In this document: in pieces, positions 17,541 through 27,700 of the stretch | Layout of the letters: each line of letters opens with the position of its first letter | How positions within the stretch are numbered: position 1 is the first letter of the stretch | Assembly (NCBI RefSeq): GCF_008000815.1 | Contig: NZ_CP042806.1 | Location: 2,976,001 to 3,040,000, forward strand | Direction of reading: 5' to 3' | Length of the DNA: 64,000 nt | Source: Terriglobus albidus | Lineage (GTDB): Bacteria; Acidobacteriota; Terriglobia; Terriglobales; Acidobacteriaceae | Translations under genes and position numbers: made by a program | Notes under the pieces: generated by a model | What the model was told of the DNA's origin: nothing | Database searches by the model: none | Seen by the model: only the letters and a program-made list of their open reading frames with translations

Positions 17541-18929
17541 ATGTTTCAGCCCGATCCGCAACTCGCGAGAAGTGAAGTATTGCGAATCTTCAACCACGCC
17601 CAGATCTACCTCTTTCTGGGAGCGGCCATCAGCAGCGTCGGGGTGGTATCGAGCTTATTCGCATTATTGCGCCGCCGGTTTGATCCCTTACTTCTATGGT
17701 TTGCGCTGCTTGCCCTGCTTTATGGCGGCCGCCTCTGGATGAGATATCAGCTTCTATTGCAACTGGACCTGCGGCCTCCTGTCTTTTGGAGAATTTATAC
17801 AGCGGTCGGGTTTCTGGTTCCTATTCCCGCGTTTTTCTTTTTCCGCGAATTGAATCTGCTTGGGCGGGCTGGACGAATCGCATGCAACATTGTGTGGCCA
17901 ATTGCCTCAATGCTTGCTCTTGCAGGCTTGATCTTCGGTTCTCAGCAGATCTTTTGGAACATCAATAATGGGTTTGTTGCCATTGCACTCCTGCTCGTTT
18001 CTATCGCGCTCATCCGTGCAGACTCAGAGAAAGACGACATTCGTCTCGTTCGCCGCGGACTTTTACTCTTTAGCGGCTGCGCGCTCTACGGTAATGTGAG
18101 CGAGTTGTTCGGACGGCATGACAACATAGAGCCCTTCGGCTTTGTAGTATTACTTGCCTGCCTCGGTATCGTTGCAGGTCGCAGAGCCCTTGGAAAAGAA
18201 CAGCAGCTATCTATTATCCAGAAAGAGCTTGAGATCGCCCAGCGAATCCAACTCTCATTGCTGCCCGTTTCCTTTCCTATCTCCAAAAGATTTCAGGTCG
18301 CCGCCCGGTACGTTCCTATGACCTCTGTCGCCGGTGACTTCTACGAGTACGTGGTTGCAAGTGACGACGAGGCCGGCCTACTGATTGCTGACGTGTCGGG
18401 ACATGGTGTTCCCGCGGCGCTGATCGCATCCATGGTTGAACTCGCTATAACGACGCAACATGAGAATGCACGCACTCCGGCGGAGCTTCTAACCGGTATG
18501 AATGATGTTCTTTGCGGGAATACTCAGAACCAGTTCGTTACAGCGGGATATGTCTACCTTAGTGCGGCGGAACGGGAACTGCGATATGCTGCCGCGGCTC
18601 ATCCTCCAATGCTTCTTCTTCGACAGGGTGCGACGATCGAAATTGAAGAGAATGGGCTTATGCTGGCAGCTTTCGAGTTCGCGAAGTATCAGACCGTGAG
18701 TGTCCCGATTCAGCCGGGAGACCGTTTCGTCCTGTACACCGATGGGATTCTGGAAGCGGAAGATGCTGCGAAGACAGAGTTCGGCAAGGACCGGCTTTGC
18801 GGATTGATCCGCGATACCGCAGGTCAAACCTGTGCTGAAGCGGCAGACCACATCATTGCGTCGATCCGGCACTGGTCTCCTAACCAGAATGACGACCTTA
18901 CGGTCCTGATTTGTGATTACGTTGGCTGA
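17541..18929 (+). CDS. 7TM membrane protein with SpoIIE/RsbU-type PP2C phosphatase domain
   Basis: 462 residues. About seven hydrophobic helices fill residues 20-215 (LFLGAAISSVGVVSSLFALL; LLLWFALLALLYGGRLWM; PPVFWRIYTAVGFLVPIPAF and four more). A linker helix (KEQQLSIIQKELEIAQRIQL) leads to a SpoIIE domain with the metal motifs VAGDFYEY, ADVSGHGVPAAL, YTDGILEAED and NDDLTVLI. Such phosphatases dephosphorylate anti-sigma-factor antagonists or similar proteins at Ser/Thr in response to a membrane signal. No anti-sigma antagonist is encoded next to it. The gene is convergent with the diguanylate cyclase, only 13 bases apart. Confidence 0.92.
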   Translation: MFQPDPQLARSEVLRIFNHAQIYLFLGAAISSVGVVSSLFALLRRRFDPLLLWFALLALLYGGRLWMRYQLLLQLDLRPPVFWRIYTAVGFLVPIPAFFFFRELNLLGRAGRIACNIVWPIASMLALAGLIFGSQQIFWNINNGFVAIALLLVSIALIRADSEKDDIRLVRRGLLLFSGCALYGNVSELFGRHDNIEPFGFVVLLACLGIVAGRRALGKEQQLSIIQKELEIAQRIQLSLLPVSFPISKRFQVAARYVPMTSVAGDFYEYVVASDDEAGLLIADVSGHGVPAALIASMVELAITTQHENARTPAELLTGMNDVLCGNTQNQFVTAGYVYLSAAERELRYAAAAHPPMLLLRQGATIEIEENGLMLAAFEFAKYQTVSVPIQPGDRFVLYTDGILEAEDAAKTEFGKDRLCGLIRDTAGQTCAEAADHIIASIRHWSPNQNDDLTVLICDYVG

Positions 18930-18942
18930 GGGCGTGCCCGCC

Positions 18943-20643
18943 TTAAACGGTATAGGTGGCCCCGTCGGTGACGATGCAGGCACGGTTTCTACCTTCATTC
19001 TTCGCCCGGTAGAGAGCCGCATCGGCCTGTCGTAAGAGTGTCTCTGAAGTGTTGCCGTGTGCGGGGAAGAGGGCAATGCCGATGGAGATGGTGATCTCTG
19101 TATGGAGTCCCTCATCGACCAGGGTCCGGAGCGCTTCGACGGCCATGCGAAGGTTGTCAGCTCGCTCCAGTGCCGACTCCTCTGTGGTCTCCGGGAGAAT
19201 GACAGTAAACTCTTCGCCGCCGTAGCGGCATGCGATGTCTTCGCTCCTTATTGTTTTCTGAAGTACGTTGGCGACCTCCCGAAGGACGGTGTCGCCGGCG
19301 GCATGACTGAAACGGTCGTTGAAGCTCTTGAAGTGGTCGACGTCGATCATGAAGACGGCGAGCGTGCTCTTGCGCCGGGTGGCCCGGGCGAGTTCGCGAT
19401 CGAGAGCGACCTGCATGAAGTACCGATTGAAGAGGCCGGTCAGGGCATCGCGGATCGACTGATTTTCAAGCTTGCTTCTCAGTTCCAGAGAGGCGTGCGC
19501 CATGGCTGTCAGCTGTACCAGTTGATGAAGCACCTCTTCGCGTTCCTGAACACTTTTGAGCGAAGCGACATCGGAGAATTCAACAAACACAATGCCGAGC
19601 GTGTCTCCCTGGGCGACGAGTGGAACGCATACATAACGCGCAGGCGAGAGCCCGATGAAGTGGGTGCAGTCGATCTCTGACTCTCCCGGAATTCTCCAGC
19701 GCATTCGTCCGCCTCTCAAACCACAGCATGAGTCCGGAGGAAAGACTTCGGAGAGTGATGGCGCGGGATCGCCCCAGGAGGCGACCGTTTCGAGCGTGTG
19801 ACGAGAGTTGTTGATGATGCACAGCGCCCCTTTGGTCTGAGGCAGCAGTTGCGGAAGCCGGACAGAGGCGGCACGATACACCTGCATGATCGAAGCGCAG
19901 AGCTGCAACTCATCACGGTAGGCTCCGAGCACGGTGGCATCGTGGGAATGACGTTCCAGTGATCCCATCGTGCGTTCCAGTTCGTGGTTCGTCTCTTCGA
20001 GCTGCTGGGTTGTAACGGCCCACTCCCTCGCGATACGAGCGCGAATGAGAACATCGCGAACCATCAGGCTGAACAGCGCTGCCAGGACCAGGATCGAGAG
20101 AAGGAGGACCCCAACCTGACTCGCAATGGAGATCTGTGCCCGGTCTCGGGAGGCCTGCATTCGTTCGCGGAGGAGCTGATTCTCCTGCTCCGTCATGAGC
20201 GAAAGCGTCTGCTGGCACCGCATGGCCAGTTGTCTCGCCCGGCCTAGATCCAGGCCGCTAAGCGCAATGTGCAGGATCTCCGCTTCCTTGGCGAGGGCTT
20301 GGACGTTCTGGTCCTCCTTGCGATTATCGGAGATAAGGTCGCGCAGATTGACCACCAGGTTTTGCAGGCGGACGCTGTCTGCCTGCGCAGCTTTCAGGCT
20401 GTCATTATGCTGGGTCGCGCCATAAAAGGCCATCTCCGCATCCAGGCGTTCGACCAGTTGTGAGGTCTGCTGAATGGAGAGCAGGACTTCCTGGGTGTGT
20501 TCAACCCAGGTCCGTGCAGTAACAAGATTCTGCGTGTTGCGATAAAGAAAGAAACCGGCGCCAATGCTGAAACAGACAGATCCGAAGGCCGCAACAAGGA
20601 TCAGAATGATCGGCACCTTCGGATTGGTGAGCTGCCTTTCCAT
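18943..20643 (-). CDS. Membrane diguanylate cyclase, CHASE3-GAF-GGDEF
   Basis: 566 residues. TM1 lies at about 10-32, then a helical periplasmic CHASE3-like sensor (LLSIQQTSQLVERLDAEMAF), TM2 near 176-196, a coiled segment, a GAF-like domain (about 260-395), and a C-terminal GGDEF domain. The active loop is GGEEF at 475-479, an accepted functional variant, and an inhibitory I-site RSED sits at 466-469, five residues before it. The enzyme makes cyclic di-GMP from GTP and should show product inhibition. The input signal is unknown. It could control biofilm or exopolysaccharide, which fits the capsule-type gene found later in the window, but no link is shown. Confidence 0.93.
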   Translation of the reverse strand: MERQLTNPKVPIILILVAAFGSVCFSIGAGFFLYRNTQNLVTARTWVEHTQEVLLSIQQTSQLVERLDAEMAFYGATQHNDSLKAAQADSVRLQNLVVNLRDLISDNRKEDQNVQALAKEAEILHIALSGLDLGRARQLAMRCQQTLSLMTEQENQLLRERMQASRDRAQISIASQVGVLLLSILVLAALFSLMVRDVLIRARIAREWAVTTQQLEETNHELERTMGSLERHSHDATVLGAYRDELQLCASIMQVYRAASVRLPQLLPQTKGALCIINNSRHTLETVASWGDPAPSLSEVFPPDSCCGLRGGRMRWRIPGESEIDCTHFIGLSPARYVCVPLVAQGDTLGIVFVEFSDVASLKSVQEREEVLHQLVQLTAMAHASLELRSKLENQSIRDALTGLFNRYFMQVALDRELARATRRKSTLAVFMIDVDHFKSFNDRFSHAAGDTVLREVANVLQKTIRSEDIACRYGGEEFTVILPETTEESALERADNLRMAVEALRTLVDEGLHTEITISIGIALFPAHGNTSETLLRQADAALYRAKNEGRNRACIVTDGATYTV

Positions 20644-20715
20644 CTCGACGTCTGCGACGCTCCCGGCCGATATTTCCCAGTAGACTGGAATCTTATCTCT
20701 ATTCGAAATAGCGTG

Positions 20716-22035
20716 CTACCAGGTATGAACCGCGACGATCTCTGTCGAGACCGCTTTGTAGTCCACGACCTTGATACGGAGTACGACCTGCAGGTTCTGG
20801 TGCTGCCAGTTGGGTGCAAGCCTCGCGAGTTTTTTGATGGACTCTTCATCACAGACGAAGTCAGTCGCGGCCAGAGTGCCATATTGCCCCATGCCGGCAA
20901 GGCTGAGAAATGGGCCGGTGGCGTTGCCCGAGAGCAGACGGGTAATCAGCGCATAGTCTTCGGTGTCGTGTGAGTCGTTGGATGCGTCGAGCAGCCAGCT
21001 TTGACCGGGGTTAAGATGATCGTCAATACGGTTGCGGCTGGTGAGGGTGAAACGCAGCTTCTTCGTGAACTCCCGCGTCATCTGGTTATTGAAGCCGCCG
21101 ATGGAGACGGTGGGATTGCTGCGCACCTCGGCAAAGGAGATGTCGTTCGAGAAGCGAATCTGCTGCTGCTTGTTCAAGCCGGTTAACGTTCGCGTGATCT
21201 CCGCAACAGCGGCGACATCGCCAAGTGCGACAAAGCTGTCCGGCGCGGCATGCAGCCCGGTGGAGTCGACGGTCTGATGAGGATCGAGCGTGGGGAAGAA
21301 CTCCATGCCGGAGGCCTCCAGATGGTGCTCCTTAACATAGTTGTCGGAAAAACTCTCTGAGAGCCGGTAGACCGCGTTGCTTCCCACTGAGAGCAGTACG
21401 GGAGAGTTTGCGGTGAGCAGCGGCGACCAGAACTGTTGCACGGCGCCATGGGGACGAGCGCTGTAAAACCGGATCCCGAGTAGCGCAAGGACGACGGCGA
21501 AGACAATGCCGAGCGTGAGGATGACACGTCGATTGCGCCAAGGGGAACTCTGGTTTACATGGACGATCGGCGCAGGAACCTGCTGCTGGGGTTCCTGCCT
21601 GGCAGGCACGATCTCCGCAGCCGGGCCAACCGCAGCTTCCTCCTCTTTAGGAGCGAGAAATTCAAAGGCCGCACGGTAGCCGCCGACCGGGATGGAGATG
21701 CGGGGGCTGGCTGACGGATTTGCCTGGTAATAGATGGCCAGTCGCTTGCGAAGATCCGCGACTCGAATGCGGACAACCGGGTCTTCGCCCGGCTCATAAT
21801 CCGCCGGCCGATGGAAGACCTCTTTCCCGATCACACGCTCCCGAAGTACAGCTTCGTCTCCCGCGATGCTGTGTTCCACCACGTATCGCAACAGCGACTG
21901 ATTCTGCGAAGAAGAAGAGAAGGAAGAGCTTGTCAGCATCTCTTGGACCGCAGCCCAGATCTGCTCCCGTTCACCTGAGGCGAGGGGAGGAATGTCTTTC
22001 GCGTGCGGGTCCGCAACCTGGGGGACAGATTTCAT
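20716..22035 (-). CDS. Membrane protein of an acidobacterial type, function unknown
   Basis: 439 residues. Residues 20-125 form a conserved module (QNQSLLRYVVEHSIAGD; KEVFHRPADYEPGEDPVVRI; RVADLRKRLAIYY; ISIPVGGYRAAFE) that I have seen at the N-terminus of many acidobacterial proteins and that looks like a DNA-binding or scaffold region. A Pro/Gln-rich linker follows, one transmembrane helix at about 170-190, and an extracytoplasmic alpha/beta domain of about 245 residues with no recognised motif. Order of parts is like the wHTH-TM-sensor proteins, so a one-component regulator is possible but unproven. It lies 72 bases upstream of the diguanylate cyclase in the same direction, so they may be cotranscribed. 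Confidence 0.7.
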   Translation of the reverse strand: MKSVPQVADPHAKDIPPLASGEREQIWAAVQEMLTSSSFSSSSQNQSLLRYVVEHSIAGDEAVLRERVIGKEVFHRPADYEPGEDPVVRIRVADLRKRLAIYYQANPSASPRISIPVGGYRAAFEFLAPKEEEAAVGPAAEIVPARQEPQQQVPAPIVHVNQSSPWRNRRVILTLGIVFAVVLALLGIRFYSARPHGAVQQFWSPLLTANSPVLLSVGSNAVYRLSESFSDNYVKEHHLEASGMEFFPTLDPHQTVDSTGLHAAPDSFVALGDVAAVAEITRTLTGLNKQQQIRFSNDISFAEVRSNPTVSIGGFNNQMTREFTKKLRFTLTSRNRIDDHLNPGQSWLLDASNDSHDTEDYALITRLLSGNATGPFLSLAGMGQYGTLAATDFVCDEESIKKLARLAPNWQHQNLQVVLRIKVVDYKAVSTEIVAVHTW

Positions 22036-22210
22036 GGGACAGAGAGGTATGCTACCTCCCCCTTTCTTCGACTGTCAAAGCTGATTTCAAAGGACTTAGG
22101 CCGGTTACCTCAATCTGCGTACTGTATTGCACCTTGTCGACTGTATCTGCAGGCAAGTGTAGTGATTCGGCATCTGAATCTTCCTATTTTTTTGAGACCA
22201 AAAGAAAAGA

Positions 22211-24613
22211 GTGTGTGTGTTGGTTCGCAGACAGAGTCCGGTTCGAGACCTTGTACGAGGCTGCCGCTGGGCAGCCGGAGCAGCCGTGTTGCTGGCCGCG
22301 TTGGCCGGAAGCGCGGAAGCACAGTATGTTCTGCACCGCAATGAGGCCACAGTGGTGGTTGAGCCCTACGCGGCGAACATTGTCCGCGTCAGCTTGAGTC
22401 TGAGGCAGCAAGATGCGGTGGCTCAGGCGGGCTATGGCGTTCTGGCTCGCCCGCAGACAGAGGGGTGGACACAACGGCAGGGAGTAGACGGAGACCACTT
22501 CCAATCCCAGGCACTGGATATTCAGGTCATGCCTGCCGCTGAGAAAGGGCCGGAATCTGGAACGCATGCAGACATTGCGAAGTTTTTCAACGGATCGGCC
22601 CCAGGGGTAGGGCTGCATATTGCCACGGCGGACGGTCGCTCGCTGGTCGACCTGAGGGGCTGGGGCATGGCCGTCCCGAACTACAAGGACGGAACGGCAT
22701 GGCTCAGCGCGGATCGCAGACCTTCCGATCCTCCCTTCTTTACCGTGAGCGCCAGCTTCAGCGCCGCTGCCGACGAGCACGACTACGGCATGGGGCAAAA
22801 CCAGGAGGGCTACCTCGACCGCCGAGGCCATGTGCTTCGTTGTGCGCATGACTACAACGCTCCCGGCGGGCAGAGCGTCTGTGTCCCGTTCGTCGTTACG
22901 AACAAAGGATATGGGCTGATCTGGGATAACCCGTCACGCACCACCGCTAGTTTTGGCTTCAATGACCAGAACACCTTCCTGAGCGAAGTTGGCCAGCGGG
23001 TGAGCTTCTTCATCATCGCCGGCGACTATGACGCGCAATACAAGGGCTATCGGCTGTTGACCGGCGATACACCCATGCCTCCGAAGTCGGCATTCGGATA
23101 CATCCAGTCGAAACAGCGATACACCAGCCAGCAGGAGTTGTTGGAGGCAGCCAGGGGATACCGTGAGCGGCATCTGCCAATCGACGACCTGGTCATCGAC
23201 TGGTTCCACTACACAAAGATGGGGCAGATGGATATGGATCCGGCGAAGTGGCCGGATCCGGTGGCGATGAACCGTGAACTGCACCGCATGCACTTCCAGA
23301 CGATGATCAGCGTCTGGCCAAGGTTCGTTCCCGAGAGCCGCTATTACAACACGCTGATGCAGAAGGGATGGCTGATGCATCAGGCCGACGGAACCCCGAC
23401 GAACGGCTTGCCCTACGATCGCGCCGGATCGGACATCGACACTACGAATCCAGAGGCGGCGCAGTGGTACTGGAACACTGTGCGAGAGAACTATGTCACC
23501 AAGGGCTTCGACGCCTTCTGGGCAGACGAAACCGAACCCGACCTTCCGCCAAACGGCAGCTACTTCCATGTCGGGCCGGGAACGCAGTTCTTCAACGTGT
23601 ATCCGTTGTTTCATACTGCCGCCTTCTACGACGGTATGCGCAAAGATATGCCGGGGCGAGCTCTGATCCTTTCTCGCGACAGCTATCTTGGCGCGCAGCA
23701 TAACGGCGGCATCTTCTGGTCGAGCGATATCTCCCCGAGCTGGGATGTCCTGCGCCGCCAGATCCCGACCGGCCTGAACTTCGTTGCTAGCGGCATGCCG
23801 TATTGGTCTACCGATATCGGCGGATGGCAGTACCTTCCGCAGTCGCATAAACCGGAGCATCCACCGCTGCTCGACCCGAGCGATGCACGCGAGAACGTTG
23901 GCGGGTTCGATGACTATCCGGAGCTGTACACCCGCTGGTTCGAGTACGGAACCTTCCAGCCCAACATGCGCGCGCATGGATCGCGTCTGCATAACGAGGT
24001 ATGGAGCTATGGCAAGCAGGCGGAACCGATTCTCGAAAAATACCTTCGGCTGCGTTACGAGCTGATGCCGTATTTGTATTCGCTGGGATGGCAGTCACAT
24101 CTGACCGGCGCGCCTTTCATGCGCGGTCTGTTCCTCGACTTCGGTAACGATCCGAATGTTGCTGACCTGGGGGATGAATACATGTTTGGCCCCGCGCTGC
24201 TGGTGGCTCCGGTGACAGAGCAGGGAGCGACGACGCGCAGCGTGTATCTGCCGGCGGGAACTTCCTGGTACAACTTCTGGACCAATGAGTGTCTGCAGGG
24301 CGGTCAGCGGGTGACGGTGGCTGCGCCGATCGACACTATTCCTGTTTTTGTGCGTGCGGGATCGATTCTTCCGCTGGGTTCCGCGGTGGAGAGCACGCAG
24401 GACAAGCAGACCATCGCGGCCATCAAGGTCTATGCCGGAGCAGATGGCCACTTCACCCTCTATGACGACGATGGCACGACCTATGCCTATGAGGGCGGAA
24501 AGCACCATGTGGCCGAGTTGCATTGGGACAACCGTGCACAACGATTGAGTTCCAGCGATACGTCGATTCCAGTTGATCCGGCGAAGGGCGTCGTGCAGGT
24601 GGTGCATCCATGA
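22211..24613 (+). CDS. Exported GH31 glycosidase (alpha-xylosidase or alpha-glucosidase)
   Basis: 800 residues from a GTG at 22211 after AAAGAAAAG; a second GTG two codons on is equally possible. A signal peptide ends near residue 37 (AALAGSAEAQ). An N-terminal beta-sandwich carries DEHDYGMGQNQEGYLDRRG, typical of GH31. The catalytic barrel has DDLVIDWFHYTKMGQMDMD, the likely nucleophile Asp439 in FWADETEPD and the likely acid/base Asp506 in WSSDISPSWD; MPYWSTDIGGW is another family signature. C-terminal beta domains close the chain. GH31 enzymes release alpha-linked xylose, glucose or galactose; the family gives no firm substrate. An Oar receptor follows about 110 bases downstream, suggesting joint use of a xyloglucan- or starch-like glycan. 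Confidence 0.94.
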   Translation: MCVLVRRQSPVRDLVRGCRWAAGAAVLLAALAGSAEAQYVLHRNEATVVVEPYAANIVRVSLSLRQQDAVAQAGYGVLARPQTEGWTQRQGVDGDHFQSQALDIQVMPAAEKGPESGTHADIAKFFNGSAPGVGLHIATADGRSLVDLRGWGMAVPNYKDGTAWLSADRRPSDPPFFTVSASFSAAADEHDYGMGQNQEGYLDRRGHVLRCAHDYNAPGGQSVCVPFVVTNKGYGLIWDNPSRTTASFGFNDQNTFLSEVGQRVSFFIIAGDYDAQYKGYRLLTGDTPMPPKSAFGYIQSKQRYTSQQELLEAARGYRERHLPIDDLVIDWFHYTKMGQMDMDPAKWPDPVAMNRELHRMHFQTMISVWPRFVPESRYYNTLMQKGWLMHQADGTPTNGLPYDRAGSDIDTTNPEAAQWYWNTVRENYVTKGFDAFWADETEPDLPPNGSYFHVGPGTQFFNVYPLFHTAAFYDGMRKDMPGRALILSRDSYLGAQHNGGIFWSSDISPSWDVLRRQIPTGLNFVASGMPYWSTDIGGWQYLPQSHKPEHPPLLDPSDARENVGGFDDYPELYTRWFEYGTFQPNMRAHGSRLHNEVWSYGKQAEPILEKYLRLRYELMPYLYSLGWQSHLTGAPFMRGLFLDFGNDPNVADLGDEYMFGPALLVAPVTEQGATTRSVYLPAGTSWYNFWTNECLQGGQRVTVAAPIDTIPVFVRAGSILPLGSAVESTQDKQTIAAIKVYAGADGHFTLYDDDGTTYAYEGGKHHVAELHWDNRAQRLSSSDTSIPVDPAKGVVQVVHP

Positions 24614-24651
24614 AGCACTGCATCTTCGCTATCAGAGCGTCACCGATGCGA

Positions 24652-24685
24652 TCTCTACGGATCGTTCCGATGTAGAGAGTTTTCT
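24652..24685 (+). terminator. Weak hairpin between GH31 gene and receptor gene
   Basis: TCTCTAC (24652-24658) pairs with GTAGAGA (24672-24678), with extra inner pairs GGA/TCC, and is followed by GTTTTC. It may cut down read-through from the GH31 gene into the receptor gene. Confidence 0.4.
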
Positions 24686-24722
24686 AAGAGGCCTATCAAG
24701 TGCAATTTTGAGGGAGTCCATG

Positions 24723-27700
24723 ATGAAGATAAGACAAAATAAAACGACAAGGCCGGGCCGCAGTATTGCGATCTTCTTCGCACTTCTGTTTATGCTTGGC
24801 GGTTTTTCAGGAAGGCTTATGGCGCAAACGACGTCGAGTCTTTCCGGAACAGTGCAGGATGGGACCGGAGCAATCATTCCCGAAGCCCGCGTTGTGCTGA
24901 CGAACACTGCCACGAACGAAATTCGTCGGCTGGAGACCAATTCGTCAGGCTATTTCAACTTTGCGGGAATCGTTCCCGGAAGCTACACCGTTGCCATTAC
25001 CGCGGAGGGATTTCGTGGATATCAGCAACAGAATGTCGTTCTGAATCCGGGCGATACGCGATCGTTGCCAAATCTGGTGCTGTCGCCGGGAGCGGCGACG
25101 GAGACCGTCACCATTAACAGCAGTGCGGAAGCGATTGCGCCCGAGGACTCCGGTGAGCGCTCAGCCTTGCTGGATGCGAAAGACATCGAGCGGATTCCGC
25201 TTGCGAGCCGAAACTTCTCAGAGCTGTTGAAGGTGTTGCCGGGGGTAACGACAACCTCGACTGGAACAGGGAACGGCACCGGCTTCGACTTTACCGATGC
25301 GGGATCCTCGGGATCGGCTGTCGGTGTGGGGCTGAATACGAACGGTGCGCCGTATCGTGGAGGAACAGCATATCTGCTGGATGGCGCCAACATTATTGAT
25401 CCAGGTTGCGCCTGCTGGTCGATCGCGACCGTGAACCCCGATATGACGCAGGAGGTAAAGGTTCAGAGCTCCAACTTCGGGGCCGATGCGGCGCAGGGGC
25501 CGGTCGTCATCAACGTCATCAGCAAGGCCGGCGGAGCAGCATTCCATGGCCAGGCTTATCTATACACACGCAACGCTATCCTTAATGCCAATACCTGGCA
25601 GAACAAACACAGCACATCGCCGACGGCACGTCCGGATGCGCAGTACTACTATCCGGGTGGCAGCATCGGTGGTCCGATTCTGATTCCAGGTACCGGCTTC
25701 AATAAAGACCACAAGCTTTTGTTCTGGGCTGGTTATGAAGCATTTCGCCAGACACTGCCGGCATCGTCACCTCTGCAGAGCTATGTACCGAGCACAGCGA
25801 TGCGGGCAGGAAACTTCAGTCTGACGGACTCTGCCAACGCCGCGCTGTGCAAGACGAGCACCGGCAACGACTTCTGCTCGTCACTGAATGGTGGCTACGC
25901 TCCCGATGGAACACCCTTAACTGGGACCCAGATTCCATCCTCGTATCTTGATCCCGGGGCGCTGGCGCTGTTGAAGCTCTTCCCCACAGCGAATGCTGAT
26001 CCATCCGGCAATTCGGGTGGATACAACTACTATCTGCAGCCCACCAACGTTCATAACGGTTATATCTATCGCGGACGCGTGGACTACAACCTGAGCGACC
26101 GCAACAAATTCTTTGTCAGTTATCAGTACGGTAGCGACTCCGCGACATCTGTCTCGCATATCTGGTGGACTCCGTCGTATTCGGTGGCTTATCCCGGCGG
26201 GCCACTCATCAGCCCGACCCATTCACATGTGCTGAGCGGAAGCTATATTCACGTCTTCAACGGAGCGTCAACCAACGAGCTGCGTGTTGCCGTAGGTTGG
26301 CTCGACAATCCGTTCACCGGTTCAAACCTGCAGGCGATGTCGAAGAGCGCGGTCGGGTACAGCTACAACACGGTGTATAACGGCGCATCTTCATTCGTGC
26401 CTTCCATCAACTCTCCTGGCGCCAGAACCCTTCCTGACATCTCACAGCCGGATATCTTCCAACAGGGAGGAACGTACAACTCCATCAAGAAGTCTCCATC
26501 GGTGGCGGATGATTTCACCGTGGTGTACAAGACTCACACCTTCAAGATGGGTGGCTTCTGGAGCCTGGCTGGCAATAAACAGGGAACCTATGGTTCTGCA
26601 AATGGGGCCTTGTCGTTCGGCAGTGGTGTGAAGGTCGATCAGGTTACCGGCAACAAGATCGGCACCGCCAATCCACTGGCGAACTTCCTGATGGGTATCA
26701 CCAGCGGGTTCTCGCAGAACAGTACCAATCCGGTGACCGATATGTACTACAACACCGGCGCCGGATACATTCTGGATAACTGGAAGGTCATGCCAGGACT
26801 TACCCTCAACCTCGGTCTGCGTATTGAGCACCTGGGCCGCTGGCAGGATGCTTCGGGGACAGGCATGGCTGTGTGGCGTTCCGATAAGTATGCTTCGGAG
26901 CTTGGCGCAGGCAAGGCATATCCCGGCGTCTCCTGGCATGCTCTCGACTCAAGCCTGCCGAATGGTGGATCCCCGGTGCAGACACTGTTTCTGTCGCCAA
27001 GGCTTGGTCTGGCCTACGATCTCCATAGGAACGGAAAGACCGTCTTCCGCGGAGGCTGGGCGCAATATCGCTGGAACGATCAGTTCAATGACTACGGCGG
27101 CCCGCTGCAGACGGCGCTTGGTGTGAAGACGTATAACTCGACGGGCGGGCAGGCGATTACGTTGAAAGAGATCAGCGCGCTCTCGTCGTCCGGCTCTTCC
27201 TTGGGATCGTTGCCTTCGAGTGTCTATGTCACCGATCCCAATGACGATAAGGTCGGTGTGACGAACGCATACAACTTCACCATCTCGCAGCGGTTGCCGA
27301 AGGCGATGCTGCTGGAAGTGGCCTACGTTGGTAACGACACACAGAACATCCTGATGGGTGGACAGAGCAACGGATCAGGCGTCGGTGGATCGAACTTCGT
27401 CAACCAGAACAAGATTCCTTTGGGAGGCTTGTTCAAAGCAGATCCGGTAACCGGCGTTGCAGCGCCAAGCGACCCAGAGAATATTCCCAATCTTGTGAAC
27501 TACTTTCCTTACTACAAAGGCTATGGAAGTAATGCCATCACCATGGCCTCCCATCTTGGTTACTCCAACTACAACGCGGCACAATTCAGCCTGATTCGGA
27601 TGACCGGACGGGCTACGTACAATATCAACTACACCTTCTCCAAAGCGCTTGGCATCGTCGGCAGCACGCTCGATGCGTTCAATGTCCGCAATAACTATGG

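Noticed and set aside
22934-23992. A 352-codon open frame antisense to the GH31 gene
   Set aside because: The sense strand carries the GH31 catalytic motifs over this stretch.
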